NCBI GenBank assembly: GCA_014649555.1
Contig: BMTG01000011.1
Span: 62,001 to 126,000 of the forward strand
From: Streptomyces globisporus
GTDB taxonomy: Bacteria > Actinomycetota > Actinomycetes > Streptomycetales > Streptomycetaceae
Length of the DNA stretch: 64,000 nucleotides
Direction of reading: 5' to 3'
How positions within the stretch are numbered: the first letter of the stretch is position 1; each line of letters begins with the position of its first letter. The notes beneath the pieces are model-generated. The model did not search any database, was not told the origin of the DNA, and was given only the letters and a program-made list of their open reading frames with translations. The position numbers and the translations under genes are program-made. Shown here in pieces: positions 1-7,782 of this stretch.

Positions 1-825
1 GCGCTCGCCGCCGCCGTCTTCGCGGCAGTGGTGGGGCCCGCGGTGATCCGGGCCCGCGGTACGACCGTCCTCATGATCACGCTCGCGATCGGTGAACTGA
101 CCGGCGCGGTCGTCAACCAGCTCAAGTCCGTCACCGGCGGCGCCGACGGCCTCGTCGGATTCCCGGCCACCCAGGCGCTGTGGGGAGGGGAGGGGATGCT
201 GGAGGAGAGCGAGCTGTACAACTACGCGCTCGCCGTGGCCGTCGTCGCCGTCGCTCTCACCCTGCTCGTCCTGCGCTCCCCGGCGGGAAAGCTGCTGACC
301 GGCACCCGGGGCGCCGAGGCGCGGATGCGCGCCTCCGGGCACCCGGTGGGGCGGTACCTGCTGGTGGCCCACATCTGCGCGGGCGCGCTGGCCGGTGTGG
401 GCGGTTCGCTGATGGTGACGGTCCAGCAGTACCTCTCCCCCGCCGACGTCGGTTTCGAGATTGCCGCGTTCGCCCTGCTGGCGGTGGTCATCGGCGGGAC
501 GACGTCGGTGATCGGCGCGCTGCTGGGCGCCGGGCTCATCGTCGCCACCCGGGACTGGGTCGCCGGTTCCTGGCCGGGCCATGGGCCGCTGCTGCTGGGC
601 GTGCTGTTCGTCGCGACGGTGTACGTGCTGCCGCGCGGGCTGGCGGGTCTGCGGGGCGGCGGATCCGGAGGCGGCGGGCAGAGCGGGCCGCCCTCCGGTA
701 CGACAGGCGCTCCCGGAACGCCGGGGGCGCCCGGGACCTCGGGGGAGCCCAAGACCTCCGACGCCCCCGATGTCCAGGATCAGCCCCCGCCCGCCCCGAC
801 CCCCGCCGGGAAGGCCTCCCCATGA
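1..825 (+). CDS. livM: Branched-chain amino acid ABC transporter permease (LivM-type), 5' end outside window
   Basis: The gene enters from the left edge; 274 residues are visible. It is the C-terminal part of a LivM/LivH-family inner-membrane permease that, with two ATPases, imports branched-chain amino acids or related substrates. Several hydrophobic segments are visible. The section around window residues 15-50 is typical of LivM (an R-A-R-G-T-T followed by the A-I-G-E-L-T helix). After the last membrane helix there is an unusual low-complexity tail of about 55 residues rich in Gly, Pro, Ser and Thr, with repeated G-A-P-G-T units; it is probably cytoplasmic and disordered. The stop overlaps the ATG of the next gene by 4 nt, indicating translational coupling. 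The substrate cannot be told from this fragment, and the binding protein lies outside the window. Confidence 0.85.
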   Translation, partial: ALAAAVFAAVVGPAVIRARGTTVLMITLAIGELTGAVVNQLKSVTGGADGLVGFPATQALWGGEGMLEESELYNYALAVAVVAVALTLLVLRSPAGKLLTGTRGAEARMRASGHPVGRYLLVAHICAGALAGVGGSLMVTVQQYLSPADVGFEIAAFALLAVVIGGTTSVIGALLGAGLIVATRDWVAGSWPGHGPLLLGVLFVATVYVLPRGLAGLRGGGSGGGGQSGPPSGTTGAPGTPGAPGTSGEPKTSDAPDVQDQPPPAPTPAGKASP

Positions 826-1682
826 CACCGACACCCGCACCGACACCCGACCCGGCCCCCACGCCCCCTCCCGTCCTCGCCCTCGACCAGCTCACCCGCA
901 GGTACGGGACGCTCACCGCCGTCGACGACGTGAGCCTGCGCCTGCCGACGGGGGCCCGGCACGCCGTCATCGGTCCCAACGGGGCGGGCAAGACCACCCT
1001 GCTCAACCTCATCGCGGGCACCGACCGGCCCGACCACGGCACGATCGCTCTCGACGGCGCCGACATCACCCGCACACCCACGGCGAAGCGAAGCCGTCTC
1101 GGCATCGCCCGAAGCTTCCAACAGCCTTCGGTGATAGCGGAGTTGTCGGTGCTGGACAATGTGGTGCTGGCCGGCTGGCCGCACCATCCCCAACGGCGCG
1201 GAGCTTGGCGGAGGCCGTCGCGCCACCGGCTGCTCAAGGAGTCCGCGGGCCGCCACCTGGAGACGGTCGGCCTCGCGGACCTCGCCCACCGGCCGGCCTC
1301 CACGCTCTCGCACGGGCAGCGCCGCATGCTCGACCTCGCCGCCGCGCTGGCCGGCGCGCCCCGGCTGCTGCTCCTGGACGAGCCGGCGGCCGGGCTGACC
1401 GACGGCGACATCGGCCGGCTGCTCGGCATCATCGGCGCGCTGCCGTCGAGCGTCGCGGTCGTCCTGGTCGAGCACCATGTCGAGGTGGTCGCCGAACTCG
1501 CCACGTCCGTAACCGTATTGGCAGCGGGGAAGGTGCTGGTCGACGGACCGACCCAGGAGGTGCTGGCGCATCCGGAGGTCCGGGAGGCGTACCACGGCAC
1601 CGCCCCGTCGACGGGCCAGGACGACCCCCGGGCCGAGGCGATCCCGATCGTCTGCCCGTCCCCCACCGACGCGAGAGGATGA
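822..1682 (+). CDS. livG: Branched-chain amino acid ABC transporter ATP-binding protein (LivG-type)
   Basis: A 286-residue ABC ATPase that powers the adjacent permease. After a Pro/Thr-rich N-terminus it shows Walker A GPNGAGKTT, the LivG-type Q-loop region (ARSFQQPSV), a signature LSHGQRRMLDLA and Walker B LLLLDEPAAGL, followed by the H-loop histidine in VEHHVEVV. The signature has His where most members have Gly (LSGGQ), a conservative departure seen in some LivG proteins. The ATG at 822 overlaps the permease stop. A longer in-frame extension upstream would run antiphase through livM and is not a real start. Its stop lies 10 nt before the livF start, so all three genes form one operon. Confidence 0.9.
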   Translation: MTPTPAPTPDPAPTPPPVLALDQLTRRYGTLTAVDDVSLRLPTGARHAVIGPNGAGKTTLLNLIAGTDRPDHGTIALDGADITRTPTAKRSRLGIARSFQQPSVIAELSVLDNVVLAGWPHHPQRRGAWRRPSRHRLLKESAGRHLETVGLADLAHRPASTLSHGQRRMLDLAAALAGAPRLLLLDEPAAGLTDGDIGRLLGIIGALPSSVAVVLVEHHVEVVAELATSVTVLAAGKVLVDGPTQEVLAHPEVREAYHGTAPSTGQDDPRAEAIPIVCPSPTDARG

Positions 1683-1692
1683 CCGACGCCCG

Positions 1693-2421
1693 ATGCTCGA
1701 ACTCACCGGCCTGACCGCGGGCTACCACGGCGGCACCGTCCTGCACGGCCTCGACCTGTCGGTGCCCGCCGGCACGGTCCATGCCGTCGTCGGCCACAAC
1801 GGCGCGGGCAAGACGACGCTCGTCCACACCGTCGCCGGGCTGATGCGGCCGAGCGCCGGAACCGTACGCCTCGACGGCCGCGACGTGACCGGGCAGCCGG
1901 CCCACCGGACCGCCCGGGCGGGGATCGGTCTCGTACCGCAGGGCCGCCGGGTGTTCGCCGGGCTCACCGTCGAGGAGCACCTGCGGCTGTCCTACCGTCC
2001 GCCGCGCCGGGGCGACACCACCCGCCCCAGCGTGTGGACCCCCGCGCGGGTCCTGGAACTGCTGCCCCGGCTGGGCGAGCGCCGGGGCAACCGTGGTGCG
2101 GATCTGTCCGGCGGCGAACAGCAGATGCTGGCGCTGGCCCGCGCCCTGCTCGGCTCGCCGCGGGTGCTGCTGCTCGACGAGCCGACGGAGGGCCTCGCGC
2201 CCGTACTGGTACGGCAGATCGACGCGTTGGTGACCACGCTGGCGGCCGAGGGCATCGCCGTCCTGCTGGTGTCCCCCAGCCCCGCCCAGGCCGTCGCGTG
2301 CGCCCGTACGCTCACGGTCCTCACCTCGGGTCGGATGACGCTGCGCCTGTCCGGGGAGGACGCCCGCGCCGACGCGACGGCGCTGCACGCGGCGCTGGAA
2401 CTGACGGCGACGGGAGCCTGA
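1693..2421 (+). CDS. livF: Branched-chain amino acid ABC transporter ATP-binding protein (LivF-type)
   Basis: A 242-residue ABC ATPase, the usual length for LivF. It carries Walker A GHNGAGKTT, signature LSGGEQQMLALA and Walker B LLLDEPTEGLAP; the last is diagnostic of LivF-type subunits. The H-loop position reads LLVSPSPAQAV, so the expected switch histidine (normally VEQ/VEH) is replaced by Ser-Pro. In a LivG/LivF heterodimer this may leave only one fully competent site. The ATG at 1693 is used because the only other nearby ATG (1679) is out of frame. A convergent monooxygenase gene ends 60 nt downstream, and no clear hairpin terminator is visible in the gap. Confidence 0.88.
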   Translation: MLELTGLTAGYHGGTVLHGLDLSVPAGTVHAVVGHNGAGKTTLVHTVAGLMRPSAGTVRLDGRDVTGQPAHRTARAGIGLVPQGRRVFAGLTVEEHLRLSYRPPRRGDTTRPSVWTPARVLELLPRLGERRGNRGADLSGGEQQMLALARALLGSPRVLLLDEPTEGLAPVLVRQIDALVTTLAAEGIAVLLVSPSPAQAVACARTLTVLTSGRMTLRLSGEDARADATALHAALELTATGA

Positions 2422-2481
2422 GGAACAAGGCGCAAGCGGCAGGACGCGCCGACCGGCCCGCCGCCCCCAACACCTCCCGCC

Positions 2482-3717
2482 CTATCCGGCCTTCATGCTG
2501 TGCCCGCCGAATCCGCTGCGCCGGTCGGAGCCGCTGTTCTGCGCCTGCCACCACGCGTCGAACCCGGCCTGGTCCATGGCGTTCCAGTCGGGGGTGTTCT
2601 CGACCTGCGCGTCGCCCATCCGGCGGGCGAGCGCGACCATGGCGGCCCCGACAGTCCCGCGCCGTTCGTCGTAGCCCTCCAGGACCTCCTTCCAGCTCTC
2701 CCCCGCCACCCACGCGGCCTCCAGCGCCGTGGCGTCCTGGAGCGCCTTCACGCTGCCGCCGCCGATGTGCGGCCGGGCGACACTGGCGGCGTCGCCGACG
2801 AGCACGAGGCGGCCCGAGGTGTAGTGCGGCACCTCCAGGTCGTAGATGGGCTGGATGAAGGTGGTCTCGGCGGGGGTGCGGAGCACGCGGGCCGCCCAGT
2901 ACGGCGGGAAGGCGTCGGCGACCAAGGCACGCAGATGCGCGGTGAGTTCGGAGTTGAGGCGGCCGGGCGGCAGGGAGGTGGGGGTCCGCAGGTCCGGGTG
3001 GAGTCCGTCGGTCTGCGGGGGTGCGGTGTAGAGCACCCAGTTGAGCCGGTGCCCGCCGACGCCGTCCGGAATGCGGTAGATCATGCAATGGCCGCCGGGG
3101 AAGACGATGTTGTGCGCGTCGTTGCCGTCCGACGGGAGGCCCGCGACGTCCGGCGAGGTGCCGCGCCAGCCGATGTATCCGGCGTACGTGGCGTCCGCGC
3201 CGGGGAACATGGCGTCGCGGACGACGGAGCGGTATCCGTCGGCGCCGATCACGAGGTCGAAGTGCTCCTCGTAGCCGTCCGCGAGCCGCAACGTCGCTCC
3301 GTCGGCGTCCGGTTCGACGGCGGTGACGACGGCCCCGGACCGGTAGGACACCCTGTCGGGCACCCGGCGTCGCAGTTCGCTCCACAACGAGCCCCAGCTG
3401 TAGGCCCGGAAGGGGAACGGCTGCTCGCCGACGACCCGCCCGTGGCCCGCCTCCCCGTCGCGCACGCTCCACACCCGCCGGGCCAGTGGCGCCCAAGGCA
3501 TCTCCGGGGCCACGTACCCGGCTTCCCGCAGCTCGTCGTACCGGTCGCTGTGGAGGGCGATTCCGACACCTCTGTCACGGAGCCGGTCGTCGGCGCGCTC
3601 CAGTACGGTGACCCGCTCGGCCCCGCCGCGCGACACGGCGAGAGCCGCCGCACACCCCGCTATGCTGCCGCCGACCACGGCGACACTGCCTCCACGCATG
3701 ACTGGCACTCCACTCAC
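2482..3717 (-). CDS. FAD-dependent monooxygenase (aromatic hydroxylase family)
   Basis: This is a 411-residue single-component flavoprotein of the p-hydroxybenzoate hydroxylase fold, which uses NAD(P)H and O2 to hydroxylate or epoxidise an organic substrate. The N-terminal dinucleotide-binding loop VVGGSIAGCAAA (about residues 14-25) uses G-G-S-I-A-G instead of the more common G-x-G-x-x-G. A second FAD motif, VLVGDAASVARPHIGGG, lies near residues 305-320, followed by an A-L-Q-D-A helix. An internal Met (residue 7, MRGG) is an alternative start and would place the FAD loop nearer the N-terminus. It is a lone gene convergent with livF. The substrate is unknown; the family includes hydroxylases of secondary metabolism and of aromatic breakdown. 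Confidence 0.8.
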   Translation of the reverse strand: MSGVPVMRGGSVAVVGGSIAGCAAALAVSRGGAERVTVLERADDRLRDRGVGIALHSDRYDELREAGYVAPEMPWAPLARRVWSVRDGEAGHGRVVGEQPFPFRAYSWGSLWSELRRRVPDRVSYRSGAVVTAVEPDADGATLRLADGYEEHFDLVIGADGYRSVVRDAMFPGADATYAGYIGWRGTSPDVAGLPSDGNDAHNIVFPGGHCMIYRIPDGVGGHRLNWVLYTAPPQTDGLHPDLRTPTSLPPGRLNSELTAHLRALVADAFPPYWAARVLRTPAETTFIQPIYDLEVPHYTSGRLVLVGDAASVARPHIGGGSVKALQDATALEAAWVAGESWKEVLEGYDERRGTVGAAMVALARRMGDAQVENTPDWNAMDQAGFDAWWQAQNSGSDRRSGFGGHSMKAG

Positions 3718-3900
3718 TCGGCGTTCCGGGCGTTCCGGGCGTAGTCAGCGACACCGTTGTCGTGGCGGCGGCGCGACCAGGCGTAAATCACCCTGCATCA
3801 AAGGCTGTTGACCCCGAACCTGCGGTCAGGACCCGGCTTGATCCTATCGGGGCGTCGCGCCCGCCGACCCGGGAGCACCAGCCACCGACGAGCACGCCCC

Positions 3901-4233
3901 TCAGCCGCGCAGGACCCACCTGGTCGCCGCGATCGCAGCGAGGATCATCGGCGGCGCAAGCCACCGGAGGCCCATCGCGCGCCGCACCGTGGGAGGCGCC
4001 GCGGTGATGACCAGGGCGATGACGCTGACCACGATGGCGAGGAGGCAGAACAAGGTGACGGCGCCGTACGCGTCCTCGTCCCAGGTTCCCGACGGGCGGA
4101 TGGTCCACGCCGAGTAGCAGAGACCGGCCGCGAGCAGGTAGAGGATCCCGAGGGGTACGGCCATGACCCGGCGGAGGCAGCCGTCGTCATCCTCAGCCGC
4201 GTGAGCGTCTTCCCTTCGGTCGGCCATCAGCAC
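3901..4233 (-). CDS. Small three-helix membrane protein, unknown function
   Basis: A predicted integral membrane protein of about 110 residues that I do not recognise. After a charged N-terminus rich in Asp, Glu and Arg it has three hydrophobic segments: one beginning AVPLGILYLLAAG, a second LFCLLAIVVSVIALVI, and a third near the C-terminus beginning WLAPPMILAAIAA. The start chosen is the GTG at 4233, six bases after a GAGAGG ribosome-binding sequence. The ATG two codons further in (4227) is nearly as good. A frame running further upstream has no ribosome site. It stands alone between the monooxygenase and the decayed island. Confidence 0.55.
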   Translation of the reverse strand: MLMADRREDAHAAEDDDGCLRRVMAVPLGILYLLAAGLCYSAWTIRPSGTWDEDAYGAVTLFCLLAIVVSVIALVITAAPPTVRRAMGLRWLAPPMILAAIAATRWVLRG

Positions 4234-4371
4234 ATCGTCCCTCTCGTGTCGCGGACATCGCGGGCGTTCCACGAGCAACGATCTCAGCCTTGCCGGCGCG
4301 CCCGGTGCCACCTGCCCAATCGGCTGCCGCCGGGGGCAACTGCGTACCCCGCGACGTATATGTGATCAAAC

Positions 4372-4550
4372 GTGGCTACGAGGAGCCGACTCCTCATCAG
4401 CGCAGGGCTTCGCCGCGTCGGGTTTCATGACCTACGGCACTCGACCGCCACCCTGCTTCTGGACAAGGCGCCGATCTCGTCGTGATCAAGGAGTCGCTGG
4501 GTCTTGCCCATATCGGCGCCACCGCTGTCGTCCGCCGACGTCTGCCGTCA
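4372..4550 (+). pseudogene. C-terminal remnant of a tyrosine recombinase (phage/ICE-type integrase), frameshifted
   Basis: No intact frame exists, but a conceptual translation shows the end of an integrase catalytic domain. From 4408 one frame reads L-R-R-V-G-F-H-D-L-R-H-S-T-A-T-L-L-L, the Box II H-x-x-R motif; this frame hits TGA at 4483. In the frame shifted by one base, from 4473, the expected continuation DLVVIKESLGLAHIGATAVV is present. The histidine of the usual L-G-H motif is Leu, and no catalytic Tyr follows. The gene is therefore dead three times over: 5' truncation, frameshift and loss of active-site residues. It marks the edge of a former integrated element next to the decayed toxin cassette. 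A strong terminator follows at once. Confidence 0.75.
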
Positions 4551-4558
4551 AGCACAGC

Positions 4559-4602
4559 AGGAGCCCCACCGGGATGAGAATCCGGTGGGGCTCCTGATTT
4601 TG
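4559..4602. terminator. Rho-independent-type terminator, 14-bp perfect stem
   Basis: Positions 4559-4572 pair perfectly with 4582-4595 (AGGAGCCCCACCGG and its complement) around a 9-nt loop, followed by a short T-run (GATTTTG). It sits between the recombinase remnant on the plus strand and the small gene whose minus-strand stop is at 4610, so it could terminate both directions. Confidence 0.8.
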
Positions 4603-4609
4603 TAAGGAG

Positions 4610-4936
4610 CTACTTCTGCGAGGCTCTAGAAATCCATCCTTCGAGCCCTACAACAATCCTTTCCAGGTGCATCTCAAATTCTGCACCGGAAATCTCTTCA
4701 ATCTCGAAAGATCGCCATGATTCGGTCAGCTTATCAACCAAATCACTCTGCTCGATGAGGAGATCGGAAAGCTCCTCTCCGCTCAGCGAGTCCTTCCCCT
4801 CAGAAATCACCCACGTGGCACTCGCCGCGTCCGCCGAGATTCCTCGGCCAGCGATTTCGACAGTGCGCCACGAAACTCGCGAGTCAGCAGCCACCCTGAG
4901 GAAAACATCGAGAGCCTCGGAGTTCCTTGCAGCCAT
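4610..4936 (-). CDS. Probable immunity protein for the adjacent polymorphic toxin (hypothetical)
   Basis: A small acidic protein of 108 residues with no signal peptide or membrane segment, of no family I recognise. It is rich in Glu, Asp, Ser and Ile and lies in clearly AT-richer DNA than the flanking chromosome. The ATG at 4936 is chosen because an AGGA sequence lies six bases upstream. A GTG eight codons earlier has no ribosome site. It begins 65 nt after the end of the pretoxin-HINT toxin gene on the same strand. That is the standard position of a cognate immunity gene in polymorphic toxin loci, so the function is inferred from position and size only. It appears intact even though the toxin frame is broken. 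Confidence 0.6.
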   Translation of the reverse strand: MAARNSEALDVFLRVAADSRVSWRTVEIAGRGISADAASATWVISEGKDSLSGEELSDLLIEQSDLVDKLTESWRSFEIEEISGAEFEMHLERIVVGLEGWISRASQK

Positions 4937-5001
4937 CCACGTTCCTTGCACTCGGGACACAGCACTTGAAGGAGCTGGTCAGCGTGTCGACAACGAGCAT
5001 C

Positions 5002-6125
5002 CTACTGGCCACCGGAGAGGAACTTCCTCGCCCACGGGATGGCCGCCCTTCCTTCCGGAACGTCAGCTCCTCCCGCTCGGAGAACATTTGCACAGTACGT
5101 CAGGCAACTATTCCCCAGCGGGTGATACGGACCCCAGCTTCCCTGGGTGTTCTTCTGGAATTCCAGAGCAGCCTTACCATTCGGAAGGTCAATGTCTCGG
5201 CTCATGATGCTCGGAGGGCCAGAGTACGGCGAGACAACCGCTTCCCCGTCGTGAGGCATCAGGTGCGTGTGTGTCACCGTCTCACCATCCGTCACCTCAA
5301 TGCTGAAGTGATTTCCGTCGCCGTGATAGTGCAGTGTTGCGACGCCATCCCCATCACCGCAATTGTGAACCAGGACCGGCGTGGCCCCCGCGAGCACATA
5401 GTACGTGTGGATGCCCGAGATGGTGAGGTCGTGAGTCCGCTGGCGTTTGTCGAACGAGCGGACGCCTTCGAGAGTGACCGTGTCGCCCTTCGACGTACGC
5501 AGAGTCATACCGACTCGCAGGTCCCCGGCTTCGACCCAGTCCTCCTCGGACACCGACCAGAACGGGTGCGTGGTCGTTGAGACGAGAGATTCCGATGTGC
5601 CGGATCCGACCGCGACGGTCAGGTCGACGAAGTGCTTGTCGTTCTCGGTCGTGATCGTGGCGACCACGTCCCGGACCGTCGTCTCACCGCTGTCCGGGTC
5701 GGTGACGACTACATCGTCCCCGAGTTCGATCTCTTCGATCGGTTTGGTGGTTCCGTCGGCGAGGAGTACCTGTGTACCTGGCAGGAAGCTGTGGTTCTTG
5801 GGCGAGACCGGGCACGAGCCGCTCTCCCCCTTCTTGAGGGCTTGGCCGCCTTCTTCTTCGCTGCGGCCAGGGAATCCTTCGCCTTGGCCAAGCCGTCCTT
5901 GGCCCTGCCTACGGCCTTGCTGGCGTTCCAGTAGTCCTTGGCACCGCCGACGAGGTCGCCCACAAGGTTGACCACCCGTTTGGCGAGCTTGGCCCCCTTC
6001 GCCCAATTCCACGGCGTTCCGTACTTCGCCAGCATCTTGCCAGCAAGTCCGCCCGCGAAGCTGCCCGCGATATTGAGCAGCGTCTCGCCGCAGGCACCCA
6101 TGTCACCGCTGGAGACGCAGTCGAG
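5002..6125 (-). pseudogene. Polymorphic toxin C-terminal region (pretoxin-HINT plus toxin domain), 5'-truncated and frameshifted
   Basis: Reading from about 6122, one frame gives a linker typical of secreted polymorphic toxins: C-V-S-S-G-D-M-G-A-C-G, a hydrophobic Gly/Ala segment, then an Ala/Lys-rich coiled stretch ending at 5841. One base is missing at 5840/5841; restoring a G gives K-A-L-K-K and continues straight into a second frame to 5002. That frame holds a pretoxin-HINT domain (starts NHSFLPGTQVLLADGTTKPI near 5796, includes THPFWSV, ends TPVLVHNC near 5359). The last domain, about 118 residues, contains GNHFSIEV and GNSCLTYCANVLRAGG, resembling the His...Cys layout of circularly permuted papain-like (LRAT/NlpC) folds. 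No secretion or RHS/N-terminal module remains upstream, and no convincing start codon with a ribosome site is present. The tail frame alone is 336 codons from 6012. Confidence 0.75.
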
Positions 6126-6312
6126 TGCCGACGGGGGACGCGCGCGGCCCGCCGGGCACGACGGCGGGATACACCCCGATCGGCCCCGCCCGCCATGCGC
6201 GCCCACCCCGCCGCCCTTACCGTCTGTGCTGACGTCGTCGCGCAGGGAGCCGGTCGGCGTCGGGACCCGCGCCCGGCGGGGCGCCCGTCCCGGCCCCGTA
6301 CAGGAGGAGCCC

Positions 6313-7782
6313 ATGCCGGAGCTGTTCATCGATGGCCAGTGGACCGCTGCCGCCGAGGGGCGGAAGCGGGAGATCCGCTGTCCGGCCGACGGCACACTGG
6401 TGGCCACCGTCGACGAGGGCGGGCCGCAGGACGCCGAAGCCGCTGTCGCGGCCGCCCGGGCCGCGTTCGACCGGGGGACCTGGCCGGGGACGCCCGCCGC
6501 CGAGCGGGGGCGGCTGCTGCTGCGGGTGGCGGAGCTGCTGGAGCGGGACAAGGACGCCTTCGCGCGGGCCGAGTCGCTGGACACGGGCAAGCGGCTCGTC
6601 GAGAGCGCCTACGACATGGACGACATCGCGAACTGCTTCCGGTACTTCGGCAACCTCGTCGCGGCCGGGGACGCGGGGCGGGTCGTCGACACCGGGCTCG
6701 CGGACGTCGACAGCCGGATCGTGTACGAACCCGTCGGGGTGTGCGCGCTCATCACCCCGTGGAACTATCCGCTGCTCCAGACCGCCTGGAAGGTCGCCCC
6801 GGCGCTCGGGGCCGGCAACACGTTCGTCCTCAAGCCGAGCGAGCTGACCCCGCACACGGCTGTCCTGCTCATGCGGCTGCTGGCCGAGGCGGGGCTGCCG
6901 GACGGGGTCGCCAATCTGGTGCTCGGGGCAGGGGGTGTGGTGGGGGCGCCGCTCACCGAGGATCCGCGGGTCGACCTGGTGTCGTTCACCGGGGGGCTGG
7001 TGACCGGGCGGCGCATCATGGCGGCCGCCGCGCCCACCGTGAAGAAGGTCGCCCTGGAGCTGGGCGGCAAGAATCCCAACATCGTGTTCGCCGACGCCGA
7101 CTTCGAGACCGCCGTCGACTACGCGCTGATGGCGGTTTTCCTGCACTCGGGGCAGGTCTGCTCCGCCGGGGCGCGGCTCCTCGTGCAGGACGAGCTGCAC
7201 GACCGGTTCGTGGACGAGCTGGTGGCGCGGGCGGGCCGGATCAAGCTCGGCGGGCCGTTCGACGAGGACGCCCGCAGCGGGCCGCTGATCTCCGCCGCGC
7301 ACCGCGACAAGGTCGAGGCGTACGTGGCGGAGGGCATCGCCGAGGGCGCGGTGCTGCGCTGCGGCGGGGCGCGGCCAGACGATCCGGCGCTGGCGGACGG
7401 TTTCTACTATCCGCCCACCGTGCTGGACGAGTGCGCCACCTCGATGTCCGTGGTGCAGGACGAGTCGTTCGGCCCGGTGCTCACCGTCGAGCGGTTCCGG
7501 GACGAGGACGACGCGGTCCGGCTGGCCAACGACACCGTGTACGGGCTGGCGGGCGCGGTCTGGACGCAGGACGGCGGGCGCGCCCACCGGGTGGCGTCGC
7601 GGCTGCGGGCCGGCACCGTGTGGATCAACGACTTCCACCCCTACGTACCGCAGGCGGAGTGGGGCGGGATGAAGCAGTCCGGTTTCGGCCGTGAGCTGGG
7701 GCCCGCGGGGCTCGCCGAGTACCAGGAGGCCAAGCACATCTGGCGCAATGCCGCCGCGACCCCCCAGCGGTGGTTCGAATGA
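6313..7782 (+). CDS. betB: Betaine aldehyde dehydrogenase
   Basis: A 489-residue NAD(P)+-dependent aldehyde dehydrogenase, full family length, acting in the cytosol to oxidise betaine aldehyde to glycine betaine. The ALDH motifs are complete: TPWNYPLLQ, the general-base glutamate E249 in LELGGKN, the nucleophile C283 in GQVCSAG, and ESFGPV further on. The start at 6313 follows an AGGAGG sequence by five bases. Assignment to betaine aldehyde rests on sequence resemblance to GbsA/BetB and on the choline oxidase two genes downstream. The stop overlaps the permease ATG by 4 nt. The 5' region abuts the truncated toxin remnant, so its promoter must lie in 6130-6300. Confidence 0.85.
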   Translation: MPELFIDGQWTAAAEGRKREIRCPADGTLVATVDEGGPQDAEAAVAAARAAFDRGTWPGTPAAERGRLLLRVAELLERDKDAFARAESLDTGKRLVESAYDMDDIANCFRYFGNLVAAGDAGRVVDTGLADVDSRIVYEPVGVCALITPWNYPLLQTAWKVAPALGAGNTFVLKPSELTPHTAVLLMRLLAEAGLPDGVANLVLGAGGVVGAPLTEDPRVDLVSFTGGLVTGRRIMAAAAPTVKKVALELGGKNPNIVFADADFETAVDYALMAVFLHSGQVCSAGARLLVQDELHDRFVDELVARAGRIKLGGPFDEDARSGPLISAAHRDKVEAYVAEGIAEGAVLRCGGARPDDPALADGFYYPPTVLDECATSMSVVQDESFGPVLTVERFRDEDDAVRLANDTVYGLAGAVWTQDGGRAHRVASRLRAGTVWINDFHPYVPQAEWGGMKQSGFGRELGPAGLAEYQEAKHIWRNAAATPQRWFE

